37,096 bases of DNA from Paraburkholderia eburnea (GCF_002917095.1 NZ_PQGA01000033.1:1-37096); one strand, 5' to 3'. Numbered from the stretch's first letter, positions 8,835-17,618 are shown. Translations and numbers: made by a program. Notes: generated by a model not told the origin, from the letters alone.

Positions 8835-9142
8835 CCTTGTTCCGTGTGCCAGCCTTGTGGCCGGTTAAACCTGATTAAGCGAACCGCCCGTCACGCGGGG
8901 GACATGGAATGGCATTCTGCTTGATGCGCCCGCCCCCCGCAACCCGGCACAGCCCGCACAGCCGCCACCGGCGCGGCTTCCGAGCCGTCTCGTCGCCGCG
9001 TGCCAGACAAAGGGCCGCACCATGGCGGTGCAAGGGCCTGGCCGAATGGCCAACGTCGCCGCAAAACCGCCCACGAGGGCGCAGGCCACCCCCGCCCTGG
9101 CGGTAAAATACGGTTTTCCCGTCTGTCTTTCCGATTGCCGCC
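8835..9142. promoter_or_regulatory. Divergent apaG/rpe intergenic region
   Basis: This 308-base stretch carries no convincing gene. It must hold both promoters. On the rpe side, TAAAAT at 9104-9109 followed by CGGTTTTC (9111-9118) is a good candidate -10 box with start-site region, about 34 bases before the rpe ATG; no clear -35 is seen. A 74-codon frame on the minus strand here has no recognisable features and is treated as chance. Confidence 0.45.
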
Positions 9143-9832
9143 ATGACGCAATTCCGCATCGCTCCCAGCATCCTCTCGGCCGACTTCGCCCGGCTCGGCG
9201 AGGAAGTCCGCAACGTCGTCGCCGCCGGCGCCGACTGGATCCACTTCGACGTGATGGACAACCATTACGTGCCGAACCTCACCATCGGCCCGCTCGTGTG
9301 CGAGGCGATCCGCCCGCATGTGGACGTGCCCATCGACGTGCATCTGATGGTGCGCCCGGTCGATCGCATCGTGCCCGATTTCGCCAAGGCCGGCGCGAAC
9401 CTCATCAGCTTCCATCCGGAAGGCTCGGACCACATCGACCGCACGCTGTCGCTGATCCGCGACCATGGCTGCAAGGCCGGTCTCGTGTTCAATCCGGCTA
9501 CGTCGCTGAACTACCTCGACCACGTGATGGACAAGGTCGATCTCGTGCTCATCATGTCGGTGAACCCGGGCTTCGGCGGCCAGTCCTTCATTCCTGAAGC
9601 GCTCAACAAGCTGCGCGAGGCGCGCGCGAAGATCGACGCGTACACGGCGCGCACGGGCCGCGAGATTCACCTCGAAGTCGATGGCGGCGTGAAGATCGAC
9701 AACATCGCCGAAATCGCCGCAGCCGGCGCGGACACCTTCGTGGCAGGTTCGGCCGTGTTCGGCAAGCCCGACTACAAGGCCGTGATCGACCAGATGCGCG
9801 CGCAGCTCGCGACCGTCAAGGGCGCGCAATGA
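9143..9832 (+). CDS. rpe: Ribulose-phosphate 3-epimerase
   Basis: A 229-residue TIM-barrel enzyme that interconverts ribulose 5-phosphate and xylulose 5-phosphate in the pentose phosphate pathway. Seen: APSILSADF (7-15), metal ligands His34 and Asp36 in WIHFDVMDN, VDVHLMV with the third ligand His, SVNPGFGGQ for phosphate binding, and EVDGGVK with the catalytic Asp. Length is typical. Its last four bases overlap the gph start (ATGA), so the two are translationally coupled. Confidence 0.96.
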   Translation: MTQFRIAPSILSADFARLGEEVRNVVAAGADWIHFDVMDNHYVPNLTIGPLVCEAIRPHVDVPIDVHLMVRPVDRIVPDFAKAGANLISFHPEGSDHIDRTLSLIRDHGCKAGLVFNPATSLNYLDHVMDKVDLVLIMSVNPGFGGQSFIPEALNKLREARAKIDAYTARTGREIHLEVDGGVKIDNIAEIAAAGADTFVAGSAVFGKPDYKAVIDQMRAQLATVKGAQ

Positions 9833-10536
9833 GCGCCAGCGTCAAGTTCACGGCGCCGCGCATCGAAGCGGCGCTGATCGACCTCGACGGCACCATGGTC
9901 GACACCGCCGACGACTTCGCGGCGGGTCTGAACGGCATGCTCGCCCAGTTCGACGCCGAGGAAACGACGCGCGAAGAGGTGATGGGCTACGTCGGCAAGG
10001 GCTCGGAACATTTGATCAAGAGCGTGCTCGCGCCGCGCTTTGCGCAAGCCGACGCCCAGTCGCGTTTCGACGAGGCGCTCGCCCTCTATCAGGACGAGTA
10101 CGCGAAGATCAACGGCCGCCACACGCATCTGTATCCGGATGTGGAAACCGGCCTTGCCGCGCTGCGCGACCAGGGCATTCGCCTCGCCTGCGTGACCAAC
10201 AAGCCGCACCGCTTCGCCGTCGAACTGCTGCAGCAATACGGCCTTTCGCGCTACTTCGAAGTCGTGCTGGGCGGCGACAGCCTGCCGAAGAAAAAGCCCG
10301 ACCCGTTGCCCATGCTCACGGCGTGCGAGCGCCTGGGCGTGAAGCCGCAGGCCGCGGTGGCTATCGGCGATTCGGAGAACGACGCACTCGCGGGCCGCGC
10401 GGCAGGCATGGCGACGCTCACGGTGCCCTATGGCTACAATCACGGTCAACCTGTACAAAAAATTGAGTCGGATGGTATAGTTGCCACGCTGCTCGAGGCC
10501 GCTAAAGCCATCGCAGCACACAATCTTCTGACCTAA
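9829..10536 (+). CDS. gph: Phosphoglycolate phosphatase
   Basis: A 235-residue HAD-superfamily phosphatase that removes 2-phosphoglycolate. Seen: motif I IDLDGT with nucleophile Asp18 and acid Asp20, motif II VTNKPH, Lys in PKKKPDP, and motif III IGDSENDALAG. It overlaps rpe by four bases. The pairing rpe-gph just upstream of trp genes also occurs in other proteobacteria (cbbE-cbbZ in Cupriavidus is analogous). The last 90 bases of the gene are unusually A/T-rich and contain a possible promoter for the trp leader transcript. Confidence 0.93.
   Translation: MSASVKFTAPRIEAALIDLDGTMVDTADDFAAGLNGMLAQFDAEETTREEVMGYVGKGSEHLIKSVLAPRFAQADAQSRFDEALALYQDEYAKINGRHTHLYPDVETGLAALRDQGIRLACVTNKPHRFAVELLQQYGLSRYFEVVLGGDSLPKKKPDPLPMLTACERLGVKPQAAVAIGDSENDALAGRAAGMATLTVPYGYNHGQPVQKIESDGIVATLLEAAKAIAAHNLLT
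10452..10481 (+). promoter_or_regulatory. Possible trp operon promoter inside gph 3' end
   Basis: TGTACA at 10452-10457 and TATAGT at 10476-10481 are separated by 18 bases, in an A/T-rich patch at the end of gph. Transcription would start near 10488, about 77 bases before the trp leader peptide. Match to the -35 consensus is only four of six. Inference. Confidence 0.35.
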
Positions 10537-10564
10537 GTTCTGTACTTACCGTCACCTAATCCTC

Positions 10565-10639
10565 ATGTTTCTGAATAAAAAACGGAGTCTGAGCAGCATC
10601 GACCGGGGAGCCTGGCCCTGGCGTCGCTGGTCGCGCTAA
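10565..10639 (+). CDS. trpL: Candidate trp operon leader peptide, 24 residues, three Trp codons
   Basis: A short frame beginning at ATG 10565 and ending TAA 10637-10639. Residues 16-24 read AWPWRRWSR, with Trp codons at 10613, 10619 and 10628. Three Trp in 24 residues, clustered just before the stop and in front of an attenuator-like hairpin set and trpE, is the hallmark of a leader peptide that senses charged tRNA-Trp. No strong Shine-Dalgarno is visible before the ATG. The symbol is given by role, not by sequence identity, since leader peptides are not conserved between distant groups. Confidence 0.8.
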   Translation: MFLNKKRSLSSIDRGAWPWRRWSR

Positions 10640-10694
10640 CCTCACTCGAGGTTCGCTGAAGTCGCGCGCAAGCTCCTCTTCAGCTCCGTTTTTT
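10577..10694 (+). promoter_or_regulatory. Candidate trp transcription attenuator
   Basis: Alternative pairings are visible by eye. (a) AACCTC at 10638-10643 pairs with GAGGTT at 10648-10653 and overlaps the leader stop. (b) GCTGAAG at 10655-10661 pairs with CTTCAGC at 10678-10684, followed by TCCG and six T (10689-10694): the probable terminator. (c) AAAAAACGGAG at 10577-10587, inside the leader peptide codons, is the exact complement of CTCCGTTTTTT at 10684-10694 and can extend by CTGAG/TTCAG with one bulge. Pairings (b) and (c) exclude each other; (a) and (b) share two bases. Which form terminates is not certain without folding and experiment. Confidence 0.65.
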
Positions 10695-11034
10695 ACTTCG
10701 CTGCGCATTCGCGCGTGTCTCGAACTTAAACTGTTGCGGTAATCCGTCGGCTGATCTGGCCGTGGGCTTTCGCGAACCCTGCATGCCGTTTCGACGCGTG
10801 CCGGGGCGCCGGCACCCACGCCTTGCGTTCGCCGCCGATGCGCCGCACCCCAGTCCGGCCAATGCTTGGGCACTTGCGCTGGACGGGTTGCAGGAAAGAC
10901 ACGAGCCACGAGCGATTGCCGCGCACAAATCAAGCACTCAAAACAGACGCCATCGCGCACACGCCGCGCCCCTTTTTGAGCCGCACTGGGCCCGCACCCG
11001 ACGTCGCGAACGGCAGCACGCACAGGATCGGAAC
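10695..11034 (+). other. Long untranslated stretch between attenuator and trpE
   Basis: About 340 bases separate the attenuator T-run from the trpE start. The trpE frame is open back to 10762 and a 71-codon frame ends at 11038, overlapping the trpE ATG, but neither shows features of a real protein (both are rich in Arg and Pro, as chance frames are in this base composition). No further hairpin-plus-T-run is seen. It is longer than an ordinary trp leader-to-trpE spacing. Confidence 0.4.
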
Positions 11035-12528
11035 ATGACCGAACTCGAATTTCAGTCCCTCGCCAACGAGGGTTACAACCGCATCCCGCTGATCGCCGAA
11101 GCCCTCGCCGATCTCGAAACGCCGCTTTCGCTGTATCTGAAGCTCGCGCAACCCGAGCGCGGCGGCGCGAACTCTTTCCTGCTGGAATCCGTCGTGGGCG
11201 GCGAGCGCTTCGGGCGCTACTCGTTCATCGGCCTGCCGGCACGCTCGCTGATCCGCGTGAAGAACGGCGTTTCGGAAGTCGTGCGCGACGGCCAGGTGAT
11301 CGAGACGCACGACGGCGACCCGCTCGAATTCATCGCCCAGTACCAGGCACGCTTCAAGGTCGCGCAGCGTCCGGGCCTGCCGCGCTTCTGCGGCGGCCTG
11401 GCCGGTTACTTCGGCTACGACGCGGTGCGCTATATCGAGAAAAAGCTCGCGACGACTTGCCCGCCCGACGATCTCGGCCTGCCCGATATCCAGTTGCTGC
11501 TATCCGAAGAAGTCGCCGTGATCGACAATCTCGCGGGCAAGCTCTACCTGATCGTCTACGCCGATCCGCAAACGCCCGAGGCCTACACGAAGGCGAAGCA
11601 TCGCCTGCGCGAACTCAAGCAGCGCCTGCGCGCGACGGTGCAGCCGCCGGTCACGTCGGCGAGCGTGCGTACCGAGACCTATCGCGAATTCAAGAAGGAC
11701 GATTACCTCGCCGCCGTGCGCCGCGCCAAGGAATACATCGCCGCGGGCGAGCTGATGCAGGTGCAGGTCGGCCAGCGTCTGACCAAGCCGTATCGCGATA
11801 ATCCGCTGTCGCTGTATCGCGCGCTGCGCTCGCTGAATCCGTCGCCGTATATGTATTACTACAACTTCGGCGAATTCCATGTAGTAGGCGCGTCGCCGGA
11901 GATTCTGGTGCGCCAGGAACAGCGCGGCGAGGACCGCATCGTGACGATCCGCCCGCTTGCGGGCACGCGTCCACGCGGCAATACGCCCGAGCGCGACGCC
12001 GAACTCGCGACCGAGCTGCTCAACGATCCGAAGGAAGTCGCCGAACACGTCATGCTGATCGACCTCGCGCGCAACGACGTGGGCCGCATCGCCGAAATCG
12101 GTTCGGTGACGGTGACCGACAAGATGGTCATCGAAAAATACTCGCACGTGCAGCACATCGTCAGTTCGGTGGAAGGCAAGCTCAAGGCCGGCATGACCAA
12201 TTACGACGTGCTGCGCGCGACGTTCCCGGCCGGCACGCTCTCGGGCGCGCCCAAGGTGCGCGCGATGGAGCTGATCGACGAACTGGAACCCGTCAAGCGC
12301 GGCCTTTACGGCGGTGCGGTCGGCTATCTCTCGTTCAACGGCGAGATGGATCTGGCGATCACGATCCGCACGGGCGTCATCCACAACGGCAATCTGTACG
12401 TGCAGGCCGCGGCCGGCGTCGTGGCGGATTCGGTGCCCGAGTCGGAATGGCAAGAAACCGAAAACAAGGCGCGCGCTGTGCTGCGCGCCGCCGAGCAGGT
12501 CCAAGACGGCCTCGACAGCGACTTCTGA
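11035..12528 (+). CDS. trpE: Anthranilate synthase component I
   Basis: A 497-residue chorismate-using enzyme; with TrpG it makes anthranilate, the first committed step to tryptophan. Seen: the tryptophan feedback-site motif LLES (49-52) followed by FGRYSFIG, the chorismate-binding domain with RPLAGTRPRG, DLARNDVGRI, YSHVQHIVS, GTLSGAPKVRAMELIDELE and the C-terminal GGAVGYLSFNGEMD. The ATG at 11035, preceded by GGATCGGA, starts the conserved N-terminus; the frame's upstream extension is not credible. It is first in trpE-G-D-C, with the other genes close behind. Its expression is probably set by the attenuator and its activity by bound tryptophan. Confidence 0.96.
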   Translation: MTELEFQSLANEGYNRIPLIAEALADLETPLSLYLKLAQPERGGANSFLLESVVGGERFGRYSFIGLPARSLIRVKNGVSEVVRDGQVIETHDGDPLEFIAQYQARFKVAQRPGLPRFCGGLAGYFGYDAVRYIEKKLATTCPPDDLGLPDIQLLLSEEVAVIDNLAGKLYLIVYADPQTPEAYTKAKHRLRELKQRLRATVQPPVTSASVRTETYREFKKDDYLAAVRRAKEYIAAGELMQVQVGQRLTKPYRDNPLSLYRALRSLNPSPYMYYYNFGEFHVVGASPEILVRQEQRGEDRIVTIRPLAGTRPRGNTPERDAELATELLNDPKEVAEHVMLIDLARNDVGRIAEIGSVTVTDKMVIEKYSHVQHIVSSVEGKLKAGMTNYDVLRATFPAGTLSGAPKVRAMELIDELEPVKRGLYGGAVGYLSFNGEMDLAITIRTGVIHNGNLYVQAAAGVVADSVPESEWQETENKARAVLRAAEQVQDGLDSDF

Positions 12529-12545
12529 TTGAGCGGAGATAGACC

Positions 12546-13121
12546 ATGTTGCTCATGATCGACAACTACGATTCGTTTACCTACAACATCGTCCAGTACT
12601 TCGGCGAACTGGGCGAGGACGTCCGCACGCACCGTAACGACGAAATCACCATCGACGAGATCAAGGCGCTCAACCCCGAGCGCATCTGCCTCTCGCCGGG
12701 ACCGAGCAATCCGCAGAACGCGGGCATCACGCTCGACGTGCTGCGCGAGTTTGCGGGCAAGACGCCGATTCTGGGCGTGTGCCTTGGCCACCAGGCCATC
12801 GGCGAAGCGTTCGGCGGGCGCGTCGTGCGCGCCAAAACCATCATGCACGGCAAGGTGAGCCAGATCGAAACCGACTGCAAAGGCGTGTTCGCCGATCTGC
12901 CGAAGCACTTCAACATCACGCGCTATCACTCGCTCGCGATCGAGCGCGAATCGCTGCCCGATTGCCTCGAAGTGTCCGCGTGGACCGAAGACGGCGAAAT
13001 CATGGGCGTGCGTCACAAGACGCTTGCCGTGGAAGGCGTGCAGTTCCATCCGGAATCGATTCTCTCGGAGCACGGCCACGCCCTGTTCGAGAATTTCCTG
13101 AAGCAGACCAAGCGCGCGTGA
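12546..13121 (+). CDS. trpG: Anthranilate synthase component II (glutamine amidotransferase)
   Basis: A 191-residue class I glutamine amidotransferase that releases ammonia for TrpE. Seen: IDNYDSFTYN (5-14), LSPGPSNP (49-56), nucleophile Cys79 in GVCLGHQAIG, and His168/Glu170 in VQFHPESI. A GGAG lies about 10 bases before the ATG. It begins 17 bases after trpE. Such a subunit may also serve as PabA for folate synthesis; no second copy is visible here. Confidence 0.96.
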   Translation: MLLMIDNYDSFTYNIVQYFGELGEDVRTHRNDEITIDEIKALNPERICLSPGPSNPQNAGITLDVLREFAGKTPILGVCLGHQAIGEAFGGRVVRAKTIMHGKVSQIETDCKGVFADLPKHFNITRYHSLAIERESLPDCLEVSAWTEDGEIMGVRHKTLAVEGVQFHPESILSEHGHALFENFLKQTKRA

Positions 13122-13158
13122 AGTTGAAAAAACGGCAGCACAAGCCGGAGGCAAGAAC

Positions 13159-14187
13159 ATGATTACCCCCCAGGAAGCGCTGCAACGCACGATCGAGCAC
13201 CGCGAAATCTTCCACGACGAGATGCTGCATCTCATGCGCATGATCATGCGCGGCGAGCTGTCGCCCGTGCTCTCGGCGGCCATCATCACCGGCCTGCGCG
13301 TGAAGAAGGAAACCATCGGCGAGATCGCGGCGGCCGCGACCGTGATGCGCGAGTTCGCGAAGCACGTCGAGGTGAAGGACAACTCGAACTTCATCGACAT
13401 CGTCGGCACCGGCGGCGACGGTTCGCACACCTTCAATATCTCCACCGCGTCGATGTTCGTGGTGGCGGCGGCGGGCGCGAAGGTCGCCAAGCACGGCAAC
13501 CGCGGCGTCTCCAGCAAGTCGGGCAGCGCGGACGTGCTCGACGCGCTCGGCGTGAACATCGATCTGCAGCCGGAGCAGGTCGCCGCGTCGATCGCCGAAA
13601 CGGGCATGGGTTTCATGTTCGCGCCCAACCATCATCCGGCGATGAAGAATATCGCCGCCGTGCGCCGCGAACTGGGCGTGCGCACGATCTTCAACATCCT
13701 CGGGCCGCTCACGAATCCGGCCGGCGCGCCCAATCAGCTGATGGGCGTGTTCCACCCGGACCTCGTCGGCATTCAGGTGCGCGTGATGCAGCGCCTGGGC
13801 GCGAAACACGTGCTGGTCGTGTACGGCAAGGACGGCATGGATGAAGTGTCGCTGGGCGCGTCCACGCTGGTCGGCGAGCTGAAGGACGGCCAGATCCGCG
13901 AGTACGAAATCCATCCCGAGGACTTCGGCCTGCAGATGGTGTCGAACCGCTCGCTCAAGGTCGAGAACGCCGACGAATCGAAGGCGATGCTGCTGGGCGC
14001 CCTGTCGAACGAAGCGGGCACGGCGCGCGAAATCGTCGCGCTCAATTCGGGCACGGCGCTGTATTCGGCGAACGTCGTCGAAACGATTGCCGACGGCATC
14101 GCCCTTGCGCGCGAGACCATCGCCAGCGGCCGCGCGCGCGCCAAAGTCGACGAACTGGTACGCTTCACGCAACAATTCAAGCGCTGA
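13159..14187 (+). CDS. trpD: Anthranilate phosphoribosyltransferase
   Basis: A 342-residue enzyme that joins anthranilate to phosphoribosyl pyrophosphate. Seen: the PRPP/diphosphate-binding motif GTGGDGSHTFN (83-93), KHGNRGVSSKSGSAD for phosphate and anthranilate binding, and NILGPLTNPAG. CGGAGG lies about 8 bases before the ATG. It is separated from trpG by 37 bases and from trpC by a similar gap. TrpD is a separate protein here, not fused to TrpG as in E. coli. Confidence 0.97.
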   Translation: MITPQEALQRTIEHREIFHDEMLHLMRMIMRGELSPVLSAAIITGLRVKKETIGEIAAAATVMREFAKHVEVKDNSNFIDIVGTGGDGSHTFNISTASMFVVAAAGAKVAKHGNRGVSSKSGSADVLDALGVNIDLQPEQVAASIAETGMGFMFAPNHHPAMKNIAAVRRELGVRTIFNILGPLTNPAGAPNQLMGVFHPDLVGIQVRVMQRLGAKHVLVVYGKDGMDEVSLGASTLVGELKDGQIREYEIHPEDFGLQMVSNRSLKVENADESKAMLLGALSNEAGTAREIVALNSGTALYSANVVETIADGIALARETIASGRARAKVDELVRFTQQFKR

Positions 14188-14224
14188 AATAGCGCTGATC
14201 CCGCACCGTTTTTAGCAGACCATC

Positions 14225-15010
14225 ATGAGCGATATCCTCGAAAAAATCATTGCGGTGAAGCGCGAAGAAGTGCGCGCCGCCGAGCAGAGCGCCCCGCTCG
14301 AAGAACTGCGTCTCGCGGCGAGCACGCGCGATCTGCGCGACTTCGTCGGCGCGATCCGCGCGAAGCACGCGAACGGCCAGGCAGCCGTGATCGCCGAGGT
14401 GAAGAAGGCCAGCCCGTCGAAAGGCGTGCTGCGCGAGCACTTCGAGCCCGCCGAAATCGCGCGCTCGTACGCCGAAGGCGGCGCGGCGTGTCTGTCCGTG
14501 CTCACCGACGTGCAGTTCTTCCAGGGCAGCGTCGCCTATCTGCAAGCCGCGCGCGCCGCGTGCGCGCTGCCGGTGCTGCGCAAGGACTTCATCGTCGATC
14601 CGTACCAGATCGTCGAAGCGCGCGCGATGGGCGCCGACGCGATCCTGCTGATCGCCGCCGCGCTCGAACCGTCGCAGATGCGCGACCTCGAAGCGCTCGC
14701 GCATTCGCTCGGCCTCGCGGTGCTGGTCGAAGTGCATGACCGAGAGGAACTCACGCACGCGCTCACGTTGAAGACGCCGCTCATCGGCATCAACAACCGC
14801 AATCTGCGCAGCTTCGAAACGACGCTGCAAACCACCATCGGGATGCTGGACGACGTGCCGGAAGACCGCATCGTCGTGACGGAATCGGGCATCCTCTCGC
14901 GCGCCGATGTCGAGAAGATGCGCGAACTGGCCGTGCACACGTTCCTGGTCGGCGAGGCGTTCATGCGCGCCGAACAGCCGGGCGCGGAACTCGCGCGCAT
15001 GTTCTTCTGA
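14225..15010 (+). CDS. trpC: Indole-3-glycerol-phosphate synthase
   Basis: A 261-residue TIM-barrel enzyme that closes the indole ring from CdRP. Seen: IAEVKKASPSKG with the active-site Lys residues, LRKDFIVDPYQI with the catalytic Lys, LVEVHDREEL with the catalytic Glu, INNRNL, and ESGIL near the C-terminus. It is monofunctional; no fused TrpF domain is present. It is the last tryptophan gene here; trpF and trpBA must lie elsewhere, as in other members of this family. Confidence 0.96.
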   Translation: MSDILEKIIAVKREEVRAAEQSAPLEELRLAASTRDLRDFVGAIRAKHANGQAAVIAEVKKASPSKGVLREHFEPAEIARSYAEGGAACLSVLTDVQFFQGSVAYLQAARAACALPVLRKDFIVDPYQIVEARAMGADAILLIAAALEPSQMRDLEALAHSLGLAVLVEVHDREELTHALTLKTPLIGINNRNLRSFETTLQTTIGMLDDVPEDRIVVTESGILSRADVEKMRELAVHTFLVGEAFMRAEQPGAELARMFF

Positions 15011-15031
15011 GTTTTACGGACGCACGAAGCC

Positions 15032-15667
15032 ATGGGTATCGAACGCGAAATCAAGCTCGCGCTGCCGCAGGATCAGGTGGCCGCAGCGCTGCGTTTCTTC
15101 GAGGCGCGCACGGGCGTTGCCGGTCACGCGATCCGGCTGGAGAACCTCTACTTCGACACGCCCGAGCTTGCGCTCGCGCGCGCGAAGAGCGCGCTGCGTC
15201 TGCGCCGCGCGCCGCAAGGCTGGCTGCAAACCTTCAAAACCGTCGGCCAGGCAAAGAACGGTCTGCACGCGCGGCACGAATGGGAAATACCGGTCGCAGG
15301 CGAAGCGCTGGAAGTGGAAAAACTGCTGCACGAATGCGATGAAGCGGGTGTCTCGACGGCGCTCTCGGCTGCCGCCGAGAATCTGATTCCGCTCTTTCGC
15401 ACCGACTTCACCCGCACGCTCTGGGCGTTGACGCACGAGGGCGCGCAGGTGGAAGCCGCAGTCGATCAGGGTGAAATCACCGCCGACGTGAACGGGCAAA
15501 CGCGCCGCGCACCGATCTGCGAAATCGAGCTGGAACTGAAAAACGCGAAGGACGATGGCGAAGCGGTGCTGCACGCGCTCGCCGACGAACTCGCGAAAGC
15601 GCTGCCGGGTCTCGCACCCGACGACATCAGCAAGGCCCAGCGCGGTTACAAGCTGCGCGAAGGCTGA
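15032..15667 (+). CDS. CYTH domain protein (triphosphate tunnel metalloenzyme)
   Basis: A 211-residue single CYTH domain. The family binds a polyphosphate or triphosphate with metal ions inside a beta tunnel; bacterial members include inorganic triphosphatases (YgiF-like) and class IV adenylate cyclases. Seen: the signature ExExK as Glu4-Arg-Glu6-Ile-Lys8, YFDTPEL, SALRLRR, LQTFKT, EWEIPV and CEIELELKN, all alternating charged residues expected inside the tunnel. There is no C-terminal CHAD domain. It starts 21 bases after trpC, so it may be co-transcribed with trp, though no link in function is known. Confidence 0.85.
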   Translation: MGIEREIKLALPQDQVAAALRFFEARTGVAGHAIRLENLYFDTPELALARAKSALRLRRAPQGWLQTFKTVGQAKNGLHARHEWEIPVAGEALEVEKLLHECDEAGVSTALSAAAENLIPLFRTDFTRTLWALTHEGAQVEAAVDQGEITADVNGQTRRAPICEIELELKNAKDDGEAVLHALADELAKALPGLAPDDISKAQRGYKLREG

Positions 15668-15695
15668 AACCAGCGGAAATGACGCGGATGGCGAC

Positions 15696-15726
15696 AACGG
15701 CGCGATGAACTTCGCGCCGTTTTTTT
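15696..15726 (+). terminator. Rho-independent terminator after the CYTH gene
   Basis: Stem AACGGCGCG (15696-15704) with CGCGCCGTT (15713-15721), 8-base loop, followed by a run of T to 15726. It probably ends the trp transcript. Confidence 0.9.
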
Positions 15727-15826
15727 ATCGCGCTGACCGCAGTTAGTTGCAAGACAAACACCGAAGCGCCCCACGCCGCGCCCGCCGCATTGAACCGCCG
15801 CGCGTTTGCTGCGACACTTCCCGCCC

Positions 15827-16789
15827 ATGACATCCACGAAACGCACGCGCGCCGCGACGCCGGTGCAAACCTCGCTCTTTGACGACGCCTGGCCCGATAC
15901 TATTCAGGCCATCCTGGACGAACCGCCCGTACCTGAAGTCGACCCGCGCCAGATCACGATTTTTTCGCTTTTCGAGGATGACGAGTTTCCGCAGCCTGCT
16001 TCCACAAGCGCTGCGGCAAACACGACGCCACAAGACGTTCCCGCCCAGATCATGACCCAGACCGCCGCGCCCGCTCGCCTCGAAGACCAGTTCGCCGCCC
16101 TGCCCGCCGCGTGGCGCGACCTGCTCGATCCGTTCATCGCGAGCGACGCCTTTGCGCCGCTCTGCCAGTTCGTCGATGCCGAACGCGCCGCCGGCAAGAC
16201 CGTCTATCCCGCCGATGTGTTCCGCGCGCTGCGCCTTACCTCGCCCGACGACGTCAAAGTGGTGATCCTCGGCCAGGACCCGTATCACGGCGAGGATCGC
16301 GGCACACCGCAGGCGCATGGCCTGGCGTTTTCGGTGCCGCCGGGCGTGCGGCCGCCGCCGTCGCTGCGCAATATGTTCAAGGAAATCGCGGCGAGCCTGG
16401 GCATCGACGCGCCCGCGCACGGCTGCCTCGACGCCTGGGCGCGTCAGGGCGTGCTGTTGCTCAACACCGTGCTGACCGTCGAGCGCGCGAACGCCGCGAG
16501 CCACGCGAAACGCGGCTGGGAGCGCTGCACCGATACGCTGATCCACGAACTCGCCACGCGTCACCGGCATCTCGTCTTCATGCTCTGGGGTGCGCACGCG
16601 CAGAACAAGCGCGCGCTGCTCGGCACCGGCGAGCATGCCGTGCTGGAAGCGCCGCATCCGTCACCGCTGTCGGCGCATCGCGGCTTTCTCGGCTGCGGGC
16701 ATTTCGTGCAGGCGAACGAATACCTGCAGGCGCATGGCCGCCAGCCGATCGACTGGCGTTTGCCCGAGGTCGGCGAAGTGCTCGCTTGA
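15827..16789 (+). CDS. ung: Uracil-DNA glycosylase with long N-terminal extension
   Basis: A 320-residue protein; the catalytic part is a normal family-1 uracil-DNA glycosylase that starts base-excision repair. Seen: water-activating Asp151 in GQDPYHGE, the Pro-rich segment PPGVRPPPSLRNM, LLLNTVLTV, and His277 in HPSPLSAHRGF. Compared with E. coli Ung there are about 87 extra N-terminal residues, acidic and proline-rich, carrying QTSLF (14-18) and QITIF (42-46). Both resemble the pentapeptide that binds the sliding clamp DnaN. A start at the ATG at 16052 would remove the extension, but the codon use of the extension is coding-like and 15827 is the first ATG of the frame. A strong terminator follows. 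Confidence 0.93.
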   Translation: MTSTKRTRAATPVQTSLFDDAWPDTIQAILDEPPVPEVDPRQITIFSLFEDDEFPQPASTSAAANTTPQDVPAQIMTQTAAPARLEDQFAALPAAWRDLLDPFIASDAFAPLCQFVDAERAAGKTVYPADVFRALRLTSPDDVKVVILGQDPYHGEDRGTPQAHGLAFSVPPGVRPPPSLRNMFKEIAASLGIDAPAHGCLDAWARQGVLLLNTVLTVERANAASHAKRGWERCTDTLIHELATRHRHLVFMLWGAHAQNKRALLGTGEHAVLEAPHPSPLSAHRGFLGCGHFVQANEYLQAHGRQPIDWRLPEVGEVLA

Positions 16790-16816
16790 GCGACGCCGCG
16801 CTTCACACCCACAATA

Positions 16817-16850
16817 AAAAACGCCACGAAATCGCTTTCGTGGCGTTTTT
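16817..16850. terminator. Rho-independent terminator, ung/azoR convergent
   Basis: An exact 14-bp stem AAAAACGCCACGAA / TTCGTGGCGTTTTT with a 6-base loop. The A- and T-runs allow it to act for ung on the plus strand and azoR on the minus strand. Confidence 0.93.
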
Positions 16851-16904
16851 CCTTGGGGGCTCAGCATACCGCGCAATGAAGCGCGGCAACGCTGACGCAG
16901 AGAC

Positions 16905-17501
16905 TTAAGCCGCTGCGATGGCTTCGCGCGCGCTGGCGAGCGCTGCGCTGGCTGCGTCCGGGCCCATGTTCAGGCCTTCGGCGTAAATGAAGTTCACGTC
17001 GGTCATGCCAAGGAAGCCGAGGAACGACTTCAGGTACGGCGTCTGGCTGTCGTGCGCCGTGCCTTGATACTTGCCGCCGCGAGCCGACACCACGAACACC
17101 TTCTTGCCCTTCACGAGGCCTTCGGGGCCGTTCGCCGTGTACTGGAACGTGATGCCTGCGCGGGCGATCCAGTCGAAGTACGTCTTCAGTTGCGACGAGA
17201 TGCCGAAGTTGTACAGCGGCGCGCCGATCACGACGATGTCGGCGGCTTGCAGTTCGGCGATCAGGGCTTCGCTGCGTGCGGCGATGGCCTGCTGTTCCGG
17301 CGTGCGCTGCTCGGCTGGCGTGAAGAACGCGCCCAGAACGCTGTCGTCCAGGTGCGGCAGCGGATCGGCCTGCAGGTTGCGCGTGACGACTTGCGCGCCC
17401 GGATTCGATTGTTGCAGCTTGGCCGTCAATTCGTTGACGAGCAGCGTCGACTGGGCACCTTGCGAGCGGGCGGCGGAATTGATTTGCAGGATCGTGGTCA
17501 T
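16905..17501 (-). CDS. azoR: FMN-dependent NADH:quinone/azo reductase
   Basis: A 198-residue flavodoxin-fold reductase of the AzoR family, cytoplasmic. It reduces quinones and azo compounds in two-electron steps with NADH. Seen: LQINSAARSQGAQST (FMN phosphate site), IVVIGAPLYNFGISSQLKTYFDWIARAG (split here only for reading: APLYNFG is the FMN-ring loop) and SARGGKYQG. The GAAGGAG is 5 bases before the ATG at 17501; a GTG two codons earlier lies too close to that site. The upstream region holds two symmetrical sites (17525-17538 and 17595-17618), suggesting specific regulation, as is common for quinone reductases. Confidence 0.92.
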   Translation of the reverse strand: MTTILQINSAARSQGAQSTLLVNELTAKLQQSNPGAQVVTRNLQADPLPHLDDSVLGAFFTPAEQRTPEQQAIAARSEALIAELQAADIVVIGAPLYNFGISSQLKTYFDWIARAGITFQYTANGPEGLVKGKKVFVVSARGGKYQGTAHDSQTPYLKSFLGFLGMTDVNFIYAEGLNMGPDAASAALASAREAIAAA

Positions 17502-17524
17502 GGTCACTCCTTCGGGGTCGGTTT

Positions 17525-17538
17525 GCGCAACGTTGCGC
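17525..17538. promoter_or_regulatory. Exact 14-bp palindrome upstream of azoR
   Basis: GCGCAACGTTGCGC is a perfect palindrome 24-37 bases before the azoR ATG, in the leader or promoter region. It could bind a dimeric repressor. No regulator gene is adjacent. Confidence 0.45.
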
Positions 17539-17594
17539 GAGTGAAGCCATTGTGTTTTTTTGCTGCGCCCCGAAAAAGTAGCCCGCCGATGACG

Positions 17595-17618
17595 GATTGT
17601 TGCAACGATAGAACAATC
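17595..17618. promoter_or_regulatory. Seven-bp inverted repeat upstream of azoR
   Basis: GATTGTT (17595-17601) and AACAATC (17612-17618) are exact complements with a 10-base spacer. The spacing and the ATTGTT...AACAAT form fit LysR-type regulators, which often control quinone or azo reductases. The assignment is inference. Confidence 0.4.
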